64,000 nucleotides of DNA from contig NZ_FOKG01000002.1 in the NCBI RefSeq assembly GCF_900111885.1, positions 147,825-211,824 on the forward strand, read 5' to 3'. This DNA is from Amycolatopsis marina. Its GTDB lineage: Bacteria; Actinomycetota; Actinomycetes; Mycobacteriales; Pseudonocardiaceae. Below the pieces are notes generated by a model. That model worked only from the letters and a program-made list of their open reading frames with translations. It had not been told where the DNA came from and did no database searches. The translations under genes were made by a program, and so were the position numbers. Of this stretch, positions 53,188-61,445 are shown in pieces (position 1 is the stretch's first letter; each line of letters begins with the position of its first letter).

Positions 53188-54033
53188 ATGGCGAGCGGCA
53201 GCAAGAAGAAGGGTACGCCGAAGAAGGTCGTGCAGGCAGCGCGCGGCTCGGTGGTCACCAAGAAGCAGACGCCCTGGGGCACGATCATCGCCGTCATAGC
53301 GGTCCTCGCTCTGGCGGGCGGCGTCTTCGGCTACTACTACATCGCCTCGGCGGACAAGCGCGCGCAGAGCGAGCGCGAGGAGGCCGCTGCGGCCTTCGTC
53401 CCCTCCGCCGAGAACCCCGACCCTTCGACGCAACTCGCGGGGATCAAGATCGAGCAGTACGAGGGCAGCAGGCACGTGCTGCCCACCGAGCGCGTGAACT
53501 ACGACCAGTCCCCGCCGTTCGGCGGCCCGCACGACGGCTTCTGGGCCGCATGCACGGGGATCGTCTACCCGAACGCGGTGCGCACGGAGAACATGGTCCA
53601 CTCGCTCGAGCACGGCGCCGTGTGGATCGCCTACAACCCGGAGCAGGTCACCGGTGAGGCACTGGACAAGCTCAAGCTGCGGGTCGAGGGCAAGCCGTAC
53701 TCGATGATGTCGCCCTACCCCGGGCTCGACGCGCCGATCTCCCTGCAGTCCTGGGGACACCAGCTCAAGGTGGACAGCGTCGACGACGAGCGGATCGACC
53801 AGTTCATCGCCGCGCTGCGGCTGAACCAGACGACCTACCCCGAGGTCGGCGCGTCGTGTGATGCCATCGGCCCCGGCCAGTTCGACCCGGACAACCCGCC
53901 GCCGTTCAACCCTGCCCCGCCTGGTCCCGACGCCAAGCCGATGGATTACCAGGGAACCGACGGTGCGACGCCGGACGACATGACCGGCAACGGTCAGCAG
54001 CCCTCGGGCACGCAGGCGCCAGCAGGTAGCTGA
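53188..54033 (+). CDS. DUF3105 membrane-anchored protein
   Basis: The 281-residue protein has a basic N-terminus, one membrane helix (WGTIIAVIAVLALAGGVFGYY, about 30-50) and an exported DUF3105 domain with the conserved YDQSPPFGGPHDGFWAACTG and MVHSLEHGAVWIAY, whose His residues suggest metal binding. A Pro/Gly-rich tail follows. The function is unknown, but it overlaps functionally with the DUF305 gene that starts 3 bp after it, and with the metal exporter beyond. Confidence 0.87.
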   Translation: MASGSKKKGTPKKVVQAARGSVVTKKQTPWGTIIAVIAVLALAGGVFGYYYIASADKRAQSEREEAAAAFVPSAENPDPSTQLAGIKIEQYEGSRHVLPTERVNYDQSPPFGGPHDGFWAACTGIVYPNAVRTENMVHSLEHGAVWIAYNPEQVTGEALDKLKLRVEGKPYSMMSPYPGLDAPISLQSWGHQLKVDSVDDERIDQFIAALRLNQTTYPEVGASCDAIGPGQFDPDNPPPFNPAPPGPDAKPMDYQGTDGATPDDMTGNGQQPSGTQAPAGS

Positions 54034-54036
54034 TCC

Positions 54037-54771
54037 ATGGGTGAGCAGGATCTCGACGCCGTCCGGCCGAAGCAGAACGACGCGAGCACCACGCGCACGC
54101 CGCTCTGGTCCCGCGTTGTGATCGTCGGTGCCGCCACGCTCGCGGTGCTGCTCGTGGGTGCGACGATCGGGATGCTGCTCACCCAGACGATGCGCGCGGA
54201 GCCCACCACTGCCGCCGAGCCCGCGGCGGACTCGGTCGAGGTCGGGTTCGCGCAGGACATGTCGGTGCATCACCTGCAGGCGGTGACCATGGCCAACTGG
54301 GCCCGCGACCACAGCACCGACCCACGGATCAGGCAGCTCGCGTTCGACATCGGCAGCACGCAGCTGGAGCAGGTCGGCAGGATGAAGGGCTGGCTGATGC
54401 TCTGGGACCAGCCGGAGCAGACGACCGGTGAGTACATGACGTGGATGACCGGACCCGGCGGGCACGGCGATCACGGCTCCGTGGACACCACTGCGACCGC
54501 GGGCGACGCGCCGATGCCGGGAATGGCGACCAACGACGAGCTGGCACAGATGCGGGCACTGTCGGGCACCGAACTCGACGTCCACTTCCTGCAATTGATG
54601 CTCCGCCATCATCAGGGCGGCACCGAGATGGCCGAGTACACGCAGGAGCGTACGCCGATGCCCGCGGTCGACGCGCTGATCACCAGCATGCTTCGCTCGC
54701 AGGGCGCGGAGATGGATCTGATGCGTGATCTGCTCGCCGAGCGGGACGCGAAGCCGCTGCCCTTCCCGTGA
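54037..54771 (+). CDS. DUF305 (ferritin-like) secreted protein
   Basis: The 244-residue protein has one membrane helix (VVIVGAATLAVLLVGATIGML, about 27-47) and two DUF305 repeats: QDMSVHHLQAVTMANWARDH and MLRHHQGGTEMAEYTQ, with paired His and Met residues like a four-helix metal-binding bundle. DUF305 proteins are often near copper-resistance genes. It starts 3 bp after the DUF3105 gene, so they are one operon. A role in periplasmic metal handling is inferred. Confidence 0.87.
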   Translation: MGEQDLDAVRPKQNDASTTRTPLWSRVVIVGAATLAVLLVGATIGMLLTQTMRAEPTTAAEPAADSVEVGFAQDMSVHHLQAVTMANWARDHSTDPRIRQLAFDIGSTQLEQVGRMKGWLMLWDQPEQTTGEYMTWMTGPGGHGDHGSVDTTATAGDAPMPGMATNDELAQMRALSGTELDVHFLQLMLRHHQGGTEMAEYTQERTPMPAVDALITSMLRSQGAEMDLMRDLLAERDAKPLPFP

Positions 54772-54806
54772 GGCCTGCCCCCTTCCCTGGAGCAGAGCCT
54801 TCGCCG

Positions 54807-55727
54807 TCACCAGCTCAGTTCGTCACAGCGCCGCGCGGACTCCCTCGGCTCGACCTGGAGGGTGGCGTGCTCGATCGAGTAGCTGCCTCTGAGCAGGTTC
54901 TGCGCGTCGGTGAGCACCGTCGCGGACGTGGCCTCTTCATCGATGGTCAGGTGAGCCGAGGCCACCTCCATCCCTGATGTCAGCGTCCAGACGTGCAGGT
55001 CGTGCACGTCCACCACACCGGGCAGGGCGGCGAGTTCCTCGCTGATCCTGCCCACGTCAACCCCGTGCGGAGCGTGCTGGAAGAGGATGCGCAGTGCCCG
55101 TCTGGCCAGCACGAAGGTGCGCGGCAGGACGAAGAGGCCGATCGCGACACCGGCGATGGGGTCCGCGTAGCGCCAGCCGGTCGTCAGCGTGACGAGACCG
55201 CTGAGCAGTACCCCGACCGAGCCGATCAGGTCGGCCAGCACCTCGAGATACGCGCCCCGCACGTTCAGGCTCTCCTTCGCACCGGAGCGCAGCAGGAAGA
55301 ACGCGACGAGATTGGCGACCAGCCCAGCCGCGGCGACGAGCATGACCGGCAGCCCGGGGACCACCGGAGGATCGGTGATCCGGTCGACCGCCTCGTAAAG
55401 CACGTAGCCCGCGACGCCGAAGAGCAGCACGGCATTGGCGAGTGCGGCGAGCACCTCGGCTCGGTACATCCCGTACGTGCGAGTGAACGTCGGCCCGCTA
55501 CGGCGGGCGAGCAGCACGGCGGTGAGCGCCATGGCGATGCCGAGGACATCGGTGAACATGTGCGCCGCGTCGGAAATCAGGGCCAGCGAGGACGTGGCGA
55601 ACCCGACGACGACCTCCAGCACCATGAAGGCCGCGCCGATCGCCAGTGCGACAGCGAGCCGCCACACGTAGCGTCCTGACGCGCTCCCCGACGACGGCAC
55701 CTGCACATGGCCGTGCCCGTGACCCAT
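54807..55727 (-). CDS. Cation diffusion facilitator metal exporter
   Basis: The 306-residue protein has a His-rich start (MGHGHGHVQVP), about six membrane helices and the CDF motifs SLALISDAAHMFTDVLGIAM and YLEVLADLIGSVGVL, followed by a soluble C-terminal domain with DVHDLHVWTLTSGMEVASAH. It exchanges Zn2+ or a related metal for protons. ATG 55727 has GGGAGG at 8 nt. It is convergent with the DUF305 gene. A palindrome lies 52 bp upstream of the start. Confidence 0.88.
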   Translation of the reverse strand: MGHGHGHVQVPSSGSASGRYVWRLAVALAIGAAFMVLEVVVGFATSSLALISDAAHMFTDVLGIAMALTAVLLARRSGPTFTRTYGMYRAEVLAALANAVLLFGVAGYVLYEAVDRITDPPVVPGLPVMLVAAAGLVANLVAFFLLRSGAKESLNVRGAYLEVLADLIGSVGVLLSGLVTLTTGWRYADPIAGVAIGLFVLPRTFVLARRALRILFQHAPHGVDVGRISEELAALPGVVDVHDLHVWTLTSGMEVASAHLTIDEEATSATVLTDAQNLLRGSYSIEHATLQVEPRESARRCDELSW

Positions 55728-55778
55728 CGACCCAGCCTCCCGTGGTTCGTCTGCAACTGCTGGGAAACGTATAGTGAT

Positions 55779-55786
55779 ATGCGCAT
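55779..55786. promoter_or_regulatory. Palindrome ATGCGCAT in the CDF promoter
   Basis: An 8-bp perfect palindrome within an AT-rich stretch (GTATAGTGATATGCGCATGA). The context resembles ArsR/SmtB-type operators for metal exporters, but no such regulator is in the window. Confidence 0.3.
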
Positions 55787-55964
55787 GAGTGCAATAGAGG
55801 TGAGGCTCACCTGACATTTGCAGCTTAAAGCCTGAGGCGCAGACCTCCCATCCCTCTTCCGGACCTTCCCGCCCCGCGAAACGTCAAACCGCCCGACACG
55901 GGCTTCCCCCGGCGACAGCGCGCGAGCGCGCATGCGCTAGGCTTTTCGACGTCGCACAGAAGCG

Positions 55965-56037
55965 GCCCTCGTAGCTCAGGGGATAGAGCACTGCCCTCCG
56001 GAGGCAGGTGTCGCAGGTTCGAATCCTGCCGAGGGCA
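55965..56037 (+). tRNA. tRNA-Arg (anticodon CCG)
   Basis: 73 nt with a 7-bp acceptor stem (GCCCTCG/CGAGGGC), a D stem GCTC/GAGC, an anticodon stem CTGCC/GGCAG around CTCCGGA giving anticodon CCG, a T stem GCAGG/CCTGC with TTCGAAT, and discriminator A. The 3' CCA is not encoded. It reads CGG codons. Confidence 0.97.
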
Positions 56038-56062
56038 CTCTGGGATGTCGCAGGACATCGGC

Positions 56063-56097
56063 AAAGCCCGGACCCACGATGTGGGTTCGGGCTTTTT
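56063..56097 (+). terminator. tRNA terminator hairpin
   Basis: AAAGCCCGGACCCAC can pair with GTGGGTTCGGGCTTTTT around GAT, 26 nt after the tRNA. It ends in a U-run, so it is a strong intrinsic terminator. Confidence 0.85.
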
Positions 56098-56109
56098 GCT
56101 TTCTTGTCG

Positions 56110-56464
56110 CGTTTGCGCTGGTCAAGCTGGAGGCGTCGAGCAGATCGGGATTGGCCGCCTGCTGGTTCTCCGCGCCGCGGACTTCTTGATCATGCGAGCG
56201 GTGCCGTCGATCTCGCGGCGCAACGCCTCGATGCGCTGTTGCCGTTGCTGTCGGGCGGCGGCGCCGAGGTCGCGGGCGGTGTCGCCAACAGGCTGCGGCG
56301 GTAGGTGCCGGAGACAAGCAGGCGCACCTCGGCGCGTTCCAGGCGGTGCTCGACGATGGTGCCTCGCAAATGACATAGCCGAGCCCGCTCCCGCGGGCGT
56401 CGAGGTCCATGCGGCCGCACTCGACGTCATAGAAGTGCGCGACGATCAGGCCGTCTTTCACCAC
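56110..56464 (-). pseudogene. Decayed serine-recombinase C-terminus
   Basis: Three minus-strand frames together retain pieces reminiscent of the C-terminal coiled coil of actinobacterial serine recombinases: QQRQQRIEALRREIDGTARM in one frame, then QQAANPDLLDA in another, and GTIVEHRLERAEVRLL earlier. No single frame is long. The gene appears frameshifted and truncated at the tRNA side. This fits the remnant of an element that integrated at tRNA-Arg. The recombinase identity is from memory of the family pattern. Confidence 0.4.
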
Positions 56465-56623
56465 CTACCGCCCAGGGGGGGACCGGGACGCCGACGGAGG
56501 ACCCCGCCGCGCTGTACCGGGAAAGCAGGCGGGACACAGCGGGGTCCTCGTCAGTGGATCGAGTTGCCCCCTGCCCTGACCCACACTTACGACTGAAGAG
56601 CCAGATTTCTGTGCTCTGAACGC

Positions 56624-57064
56624 TTATCCATCCCGCCAGTGCTTCATGGTCCCCATTTTATATTCGCGGATACCATCCCATGCGAAGAAGATCACTGTCT
56701 TGACCCCGACGTTTCCTTCAGGCCAATTGTGGTTACATACTTTGGTGGTTCCATTGCCTGACTTGTTGTAGCAAAACCAATACTTTACCTTCCCGTTGAC
56801 CTTCATCTGCACCCGTGCCATGACCGGATTCCCGTTAGCGCAGTGGTCTCGCACTGTGACGTAGTCCCCGTTGAGGGTGACCCACGCGTCACCCACAGAC
56901 TTTCGCTGCCCACGGCACTCCATTGATGTGGCCATGTTGACAGGTCCAACATCGAGCTTCTTGTACCCAGATGCTGCTGCGGTACCGCCCGTAGCGAGCA
57001 CCTGCGACGAAAAAATCAGCGCTGTTGCCGCGACTAGCGCAGGAAGACGCGAAAAAAGGGGCAT
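56624..57064 (-). CDS. Small secreted protein of unknown function
   Basis: The 146-residue preprotein has a signal peptide (LPALVAATALIFSSQVLATG) and a mature part with paired Cys (MECRGQRK, RDHCANG, WFCYNK, KVCNHN), likely two disulfides. Base composition is visibly more AT-rich than its neighbours, with codons such as ATT, ATA and TAT. It sits beside tRNA-Arg and a recombinase remnant, so it was probably acquired. No family is recognised. Confidence 0.7.
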   Translation of the reverse strand: MPLFSRLPALVAATALIFSSQVLATGGTAAASGYKKLDVGPVNMATSMECRGQRKSVGDAWVTLNGDYVTVRDHCANGNPVMARVQMKVNGKVKYWFCYNKSGNGTTKVCNHNWPEGNVGVKTVIFFAWDGIREYKMGTMKHWRDG

Positions 57065-57338
57065 TGTGTTCCCTTCGAATTGGGTATTGAAGAATCTTCT
57101 GCCGCAGACTAATGCTTGAACGACAGTAGCGCAGGCCTATTGCTGAGCGTGTGGGTCGTTCGAACCACAAACCTGGATCGGGTGCAGGAGCGGATCGCGG
57201 GTCGGTTCACGCGGCGCCCAGTTGTACCTCGATGGCAGGCAGCACACCGTGTCCAAGGGCTCCTCCCGGCAATCGGGCTCTGCACGGTGGCCGCCAGAAC
57301 GGAGCCGGCGAACCCGCTGCGTCATCACGTCACCGACA
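57065..57338. other. Intergenic region, no gene seen
   Basis: About 270 bp between the secreted protein start and the terminator after phoD. Short frames on both strands lack ribosome-binding sites and family resemblance. It probably holds the promoter of the small secreted protein near 57070-57130. Confidence 0.5.
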
Positions 57339-57384
57339 TTGCCGGTAGCCATCCCGCCGGACCTTGGCGGTGAGCTACCGGCAA
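57339..57384 (-). terminator. Nested hairpin after phoD
   Basis: TTGCCGGTAGC (57339-57349) pairs perfectly with GCTACCGGCAA (57374-57384), and CCGCC/GGCGG forms an inner stem in the loop. It lies 42 bp downstream of the phoD stop. Confidence 0.7.
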
Positions 57385-57425
57385 GGCGCGCGCACTGTCA
57401 GCGTGACCAAGCCGAGTGCGGTAAC

Positions 57426-58976
57426 TCAGGCGGAATGGAGCCCGCGGGTTCCGGCCGCCACCACGAAACTGCGGTCGGTGCTGACGGTGACCTTCCCCGG
57501 GTCGCGCTCCAGCGCATTGGAGACCACCCGGAAGTCCGCCCGCACCTGGTCCGGCGTGGCGGTGACCCGCACATATCCTCGCTCGTTCTTGCTGTACTTG
57601 ACGTGCGGGTTGTTGCGGAACCAGGTGTCGCTCGGATTGCTGGTCGGGTTCTGGGTGCTCGCCGACGTGCAGACCAGTTCCGAGCCGACGACCGGGTCAC
57701 TGTGGTCGAAGTAGTCCTTGCGCAGGTCGGCGGCCCAGTGCCGGTGCACGTCGCCGGTCAGCACGATCGGGTTCGGCACACCACGGTCGATCCAGCCCTG
57801 GGTGATGCGGTCGCGCGAGCCCTGGTAGCCGTCCCAGGCGTCGGTGGACCGGTCATCACAGCTCGAGCGCTTGCCATCGGTATCGCGTTGCGCGAAGAAC
57901 ACCTGCTGCCCGAGGAAGTCCCAGGTGGCCGGATGGGTTTCGAACGCGTCGAGCAGCCACCGCTCCTGCGCGCTGCCGGTCAGCGTGCGGGACGGGTCCG
58001 CCATCGTCGAGCAGCTCCCCTTGCCGGCCTGCTTGCTGCGGAACTGCCGGGTGTCGAGCATGTGGAACCGGGCCAGGTTGCCCCACATGAACTGCCGGTA
58101 GAGCTGGATGCTCGCCCCGTTCGGTTTCGCGGTGGAGCGGATCGGCGTGTTCTCGTAGAAAGCCTGAAATGCGGCTGCCTTGCGCGCGGTGCTCGCCCGG
58201 TCGGTGGTGGCGTTCCAGTTGTTCACCACCTCGTGGTCGTCGAACACCACGAACCACGGTGCCGCCGCGTGCGCGGCCTGCAGATAGGAGTCGGTCTTGT
58301 GCTGGGCGTGCCGCGCCCGGTAAAGCGCGAGCGTGGTGGTCTCGTCGGATACCGCGAGGCCACGCACCTTCTCCGACGCCGAGCGCCCGGACGGCTTCTC
58401 GTAGATGTAGTCGCCGAGAAACAGCACCAGGTCGGGGTGGTCGGCGGCGATACCGCGATGGGCGTGGTACCAGCCTTCCTCCCAATGCTGACAGGAAGCG
58501 AAGCAGTATTTGAGCTGGTTGACGGCGGCACCGGCGGCGGGTGCGGTCCGGGTCCGGCCGACCGGTGAGATGTGCCCGCCTGCGCGGAACCGGTAGAAGT
58601 AGTCACGGCCCGCGTCGAGCCCGCCCGGCTCGACGTGCACGCTGTGGCCGTGCGCCCGGGCCGTTGGCACGGTGCCACGCCGCACCACCGAGGCGAAGTT
58701 CTCGTCGGTGGCGATCTCCCAGTCCACGTCGTACGTCGCGTTCGGCATACCGCCGAAGCCGTCCGGGTTGAGCGGAGCGGGGGCGAGGCGGGTCCACAGG
58801 ACCACGCTGTCCGGCAGCGGGTCGCCCGAGGCGACTCCGAGCTGGAACGGGTCGTGAATGGGCGGCGCCGCGGCCGTGGTCCGGCTGGTTGCCCAGGACG
58901 GCGTGGACGCCGCGACAGCGCCTGCCGCGCTCGCGAGCCCGCCGAGCAGCACCACTCTGCGATTCACCTGGCTCAT
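57426..58976 (-). CDS. phoD: Alkaline phosphatase/phosphodiesterase PhoD
   Basis: The 516-residue preprotein has a Tat-type signal (NRRVVLLGGLASAAGAVAAS). The PhoD domain has FQLGVASGDPLPDSVVLWTR, LVLFLGDYIYEKP, VFDDHEVVNNWN, WDGYQGSRDRI and LTGDVHRHWAADL, covering the metal ligands of the Fe/Ca phosphodiesterase-phosphatase site. It releases phosphate from phosphoesters outside the cell and is normally induced by phosphate starvation. No clear PHO box is seen in the 59-bp gap to the SH3 gene. Confidence 0.92.
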   Translation of the reverse strand: MSQVNRRVVLLGGLASAAGAVAASTPSWATSRTTAAAPPIHDPFQLGVASGDPLPDSVVLWTRLAPAPLNPDGFGGMPNATYDVDWEIATDENFASVVRRGTVPTARAHGHSVHVEPGGLDAGRDYFYRFRAGGHISPVGRTRTAPAAGAAVNQLKYCFASCQHWEEGWYHAHRGIAADHPDLVLFLGDYIYEKPSGRSASEKVRGLAVSDETTTLALYRARHAQHKTDSYLQAAHAAAPWFVVFDDHEVVNNWNATTDRASTARKAAAFQAFYENTPIRSTAKPNGASIQLYRQFMWGNLARFHMLDTRQFRSKQAGKGSCSTMADPSRTLTGSAQERWLLDAFETHPATWDFLGQQVFFAQRDTDGKRSSCDDRSTDAWDGYQGSRDRITQGWIDRGVPNPIVLTGDVHRHWAADLRKDYFDHSDPVVGSELVCTSASTQNPTSNPSDTWFRNNPHVKYSKNERGYVRVTATPDQVRADFRVVSNALERDPGKVTVSTDRSFVVAAGTRGLHSA

Positions 58977-59035
58977 GCGTCAATTCCTCCGAAGGACCTG
59001 AAAGGCCGAACTGTGGACAGGAAGCCGTGCGCGTG

Positions 59036-59695
59036 TCATGCCGCGTAGTCGGTAATGCCGTTGCTGCAGGATTGGAAGCCGGTGCCGCCGGAGTAGTCGC
59101 GGACGCAGACCTTGTAGTAGACCCAGTCCCCCGAGTCGACACTGATCGCCTTCTCGGTCTTGCCGCCGCTACCGCCCGAATGCCGCACGACCAGCGGGCC
59201 GACACCACCTGCCAGCCAGTACTGGACGACCGCGGACTTCCCGTCCGCCGCGCGGTCCCACACCACGAACGTCGCGTCCGACGAGCGGAAGAGCCCCTCT
59301 CCGGCGCAACTGCCGGACGAACACTGGGCGCTCCCGGTGCCCACCCCGCAGGATGGAGCGACCTGACCGTCCGAGCCGGTACGCACATAGGCGTCGGACA
59401 CGTAGCCGTTGAGTGACGGGACGTAATCCCACAACGAAGTCGTGCCGAGCCTGCCGCTGACCCGGGTGCCCTGCGTCTGGCAGTCGATACTCACCTCGGT
59501 GCCGTTGTTCACCGTGCCGACGACGGTGGAGCTGGTGGTCGGCGCGCGGCGAACGTTGAGCGGATCACCCGCGGTTGTGATCGATCCGGTCACGGCTGCT
59601 CCAGCAGGAACGGCCGACCCGAACACCAATCCCACGACGGCCGCGACAACGATCGAAGTTCTCCCGGCGAAGCGCCGGATTGGCCTGTACCCCAT
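59036..59695 (-). CDS. Secreted SH3-domain protein
   Basis: The 219-residue preprotein has a signal (TSIVVAAVVGLVFGSAVPAG) and a bacterial SH3 domain (DPLNVRRAPTTSSTVVGTVN... YVSDAYVRTG, about 42-108) that commonly binds cell-wall peptidoglycan. The C-terminal half carries five or more Cys and no known domain (SSDATFVVWDRAADGKSAVV). It lies upstream of phoD on the same strand. Confidence 0.82.
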   Translation of the reverse strand: MGYRPIRRFAGRTSIVVAAVVGLVFGSAVPAGAAVTGSITTAGDPLNVRRAPTTSSTVVGTVNNGTEVSIDCQTQGTRVSGRLGTTSLWDYVPSLNGYVSDAYVRTGSDGQVAPSCGVGTGSAQCSSGSCAGEGLFRSSDATFVVWDRAADGKSAVVQYWLAGGVGPLVVRHSGGSGGKTEKAISVDSGDWVYYKVCVRDYSGGTGFQSCSNGITDYAA

Positions 59696-59813
59696 GCCAA
59701 GTCAGGCTAGTCAGCCGCGTACGAATCGCATACAAACTCTGCGCGCTGCCCTGATCCTGAATTTTCCCCAACGTATCGCCACACCCGCGGAAAGCCTTGT
59801 CCGGATCGGGGTA

Positions 59814-60389
59814 TCAACCTGACTTCCTCGTTGTTCCCTGCTTGCTCCGGAAACCGCCAAGACCGACGGCTTCGACCAGTGCGGTAAGCCCGAAAACGGT
59901 GGCCATGGAGTGCAGCCAGTTCGTGTTCTCGATGATCGTCAGTGCGCTCGTGCGGTCGAATTCGGGACGGCTGAACCACCACGGGTTGCCGTCGAGGACG
60001 CTCAGCGCCACGAACGACAGGAACGCCAGTACATAGGTCACCTCTCGGACGGCCACCCCGCGCCATCCGGCGAACGCACGCCCATCCCACTTCCTGACGA
60101 AGTACCGTCCGACACCCAGCGGCGTCGCGAAATAGGCGACCAGGGATATCTGGATGAGTTCCTGCCCACGCACGGCCACGTCGACGAAGGCGAGCACGAT
60201 GGCCACGCAACCGAGCACGACGAGCGCGCGCATGCACAACTCGCTGACGCGGCGGCGTTTCATCACATAGCGAGTGACGAGCACGGCGGCGACCAAGCCC
60301 CAGTAGGCAACCGTGAGCAGATACAGATGAGGGGCTCGTAACACCATGTGGAGCACATAATCCACGACCACCCCAGGCTCGACATCCAT
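59814..60389 (-). CDS. Membrane protein of unknown function, TetR-linked
   Basis: The 191-residue protein has about four helices (LYLLTVAYWGLVAAVLVTRY, ALVVLGCVAIVLAFVDVAV, VTYVLAFLSFVALSVLDG and a C-terminal TVFGLTALVEAVGLGG). I do not recognise a family. ATG 60389 is preferred over GTG 60395 by ribosome-binding site spacing. It is divergent from a TetR-type gene, with three operator-like repeats between them, so it is the probable target of that regulator. Confidence 0.6.
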   Translation of the reverse strand: MDVEPGVVVDYVLHMVLRAPHLYLLTVAYWGLVAAVLVTRYVMKRRRVSELCMRALVVLGCVAIVLAFVDVAVRGQELIQISLVAYFATPLGVGRYFVRKWDGRAFAGWRGVAVREVTYVLAFLSFVALSVLDGNPWWFSRPEFDRTSALTIIENTNWLHSMATVFGLTALVEAVGLGGFRSKQGTTRKSG

Positions 60390-60402
60390 CGTCACTCCCG
60401 AT

Positions 60403-60455
60403 TAGTACACTGTGCCAACATCGAATTGGTACACTGTGCTAGTACGCTGTGTCAA
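60403..60455. promoter_or_regulatory. Three direct operator-like repeats (TetR)
   Basis: Three copies of the 16-bp box TRGTACRCTGTGYYAR: 60403-60418, 60427-60442 and 60440-60455 (the last two overlap). They lie between the divergent membrane protein and TetR gene, and cover the likely promoters. Confidence 0.65.
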
Positions 60456-60476
60456 CTTGTGGAAAGATCGGCGGGC

Positions 60477-61067
60477 ATGAAGGACAGGCGGCAGCAGATT
60501 CTGGACGCGGCGACGCGCATCGTGGCCGAGGGCGGCATGTCCGCGCTCAGCGTGCGTGCCGTCGCGGCGGCGGCAGGCATCGGCGCCAGCACACTTCGCT
60601 ACTACTTCCCGTCCCAGCGGGAGCTGTACGACGAGGTGGTCGGCCGGTCGTTCGACGATCAGCTGAGCAACCTGCGGATCCACGATCGCGCGATCCCGCC
60701 GGCCGAACGACTGCTTGAATGCCTGCTGCAGTTCCTGCCGCCAAGCGAAGACCAGGTCCTGCATCTGGAGAGATGGCTGGCGTTCTACACCTCAGCCGTC
60801 GGCCCGGACCGTACCGAACAGGGAGCCGCACTGCTGGCGAGCTTCGCCCACCGCGCCCGCCGGCGCGTCGACGCCTGGCTGGCGGTCCTCCAGCAGGAGG
60901 ACGCCCTCCGCCACGGCGACCGCGCACGCCACGGCACGCTACTGCTCGCCTTGATCGACGGGCTCTGCCTCGAACTTCTCACCCCCCAGTCACCCGCCAC
61001 GCTCGAGAGCGCGCGGACAGCACTGGCCGACGCCATCGGAAACACGGTGGTCCTGGCCGAGAATTGA
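60477..61067 (+). CDS. TetR-family transcriptional regulator
   Basis: The 196-residue protein has a TetR DNA-binding domain: RQQILDAATRIVAEGGMSAL, then VRAVAAAAGIGASTLRYYFP (about 5-50). The ligand domain includes ECLLQFLPPSEDQVLHLERW and LLLALIDGLCLELLTPQ. ATG 60477 follows GGAAAG. It probably represses itself and the divergent membrane protein through the repeats at 60403-60455. Its ligand is unknown. Confidence 0.85.
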   Translation: MKDRRQQILDAATRIVAEGGMSALSVRAVAAAAGIGASTLRYYFPSQRELYDEVVGRSFDDQLSNLRIHDRAIPPAERLLECLLQFLPPSEDQVLHLERWLAFYTSAVGPDRTEQGAALLASFAHRARRRVDAWLAVLQQEDALRHGDRARHGTLLLALIDGLCLELLTPQSPATLESARTALADAIGNTVVLAEN

Positions 61068-61412
61068 TGTCACCCGCAGCGCGCCTTCGGGCCGGGACGG
61101 CGTAACGACGGTCGACACGCACGCAGTCCACGAAACGAACAACCGGAAAACATTCCGGCGCATGACCGGAAACCCTGGCGCGGAGATTATTGCCTGCCCC
61201 GAACGGCGCAGAAAGTTTCGCGGATGCAGCACAACGCACCCATTTGAACCAGACGGCTCATCCTGTCGAGCGCCACTCTCGGCCATTCACTGTCGACTGT
61301 CCGGACTGACCCAAGAACGTTCTGCTGCAAGGACTTTGCGAGCAGATACCGATGCGGCCGCCCCTTCTCCTGTTCACTCCCCCGGCCTAATGACCGTGGT
61401 ATAGACCACCTG
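61068..61412. other. Gap upstream of the IS element, no gene
   Basis: About 345 bp without a supported gene; short frames on either strand have no ribosome-binding site. Confidence 0.5.
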
Positions 61413-61445
61413 CTAGTGTCTTGAGTCGTTAATTCGTTGGCAGTA
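61413..61445. repeat. IS left inverted repeat
   Basis: CTAGTGTCTTGAGTC matches the complement of the right end exactly for 15 bp, and TTCGTTGG matches again further in. Confidence 0.85.

Noticed and set aside
51443..53299. A 618-codon plus-strand frame opposite argS
   Set aside because: Antisense shadow of argS running into the next gene.
53146..54810. A 554-codon minus-strand frame
   Set aside because: Antisense to the DUF3105 and DUF305 genes, which have clear motifs and tight operon spacing.
57116..57373. Short plus-strand frames between the secreted protein and phoD
   Set aside because: No ribosome-binding site, no recognisable domain, and one runs through the phoD terminator.
57426..58976. 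PHO box in front of phoD
   Set aside because: No repeated GTTCAC-type boxes are visible in the short gap upstream of phoD.
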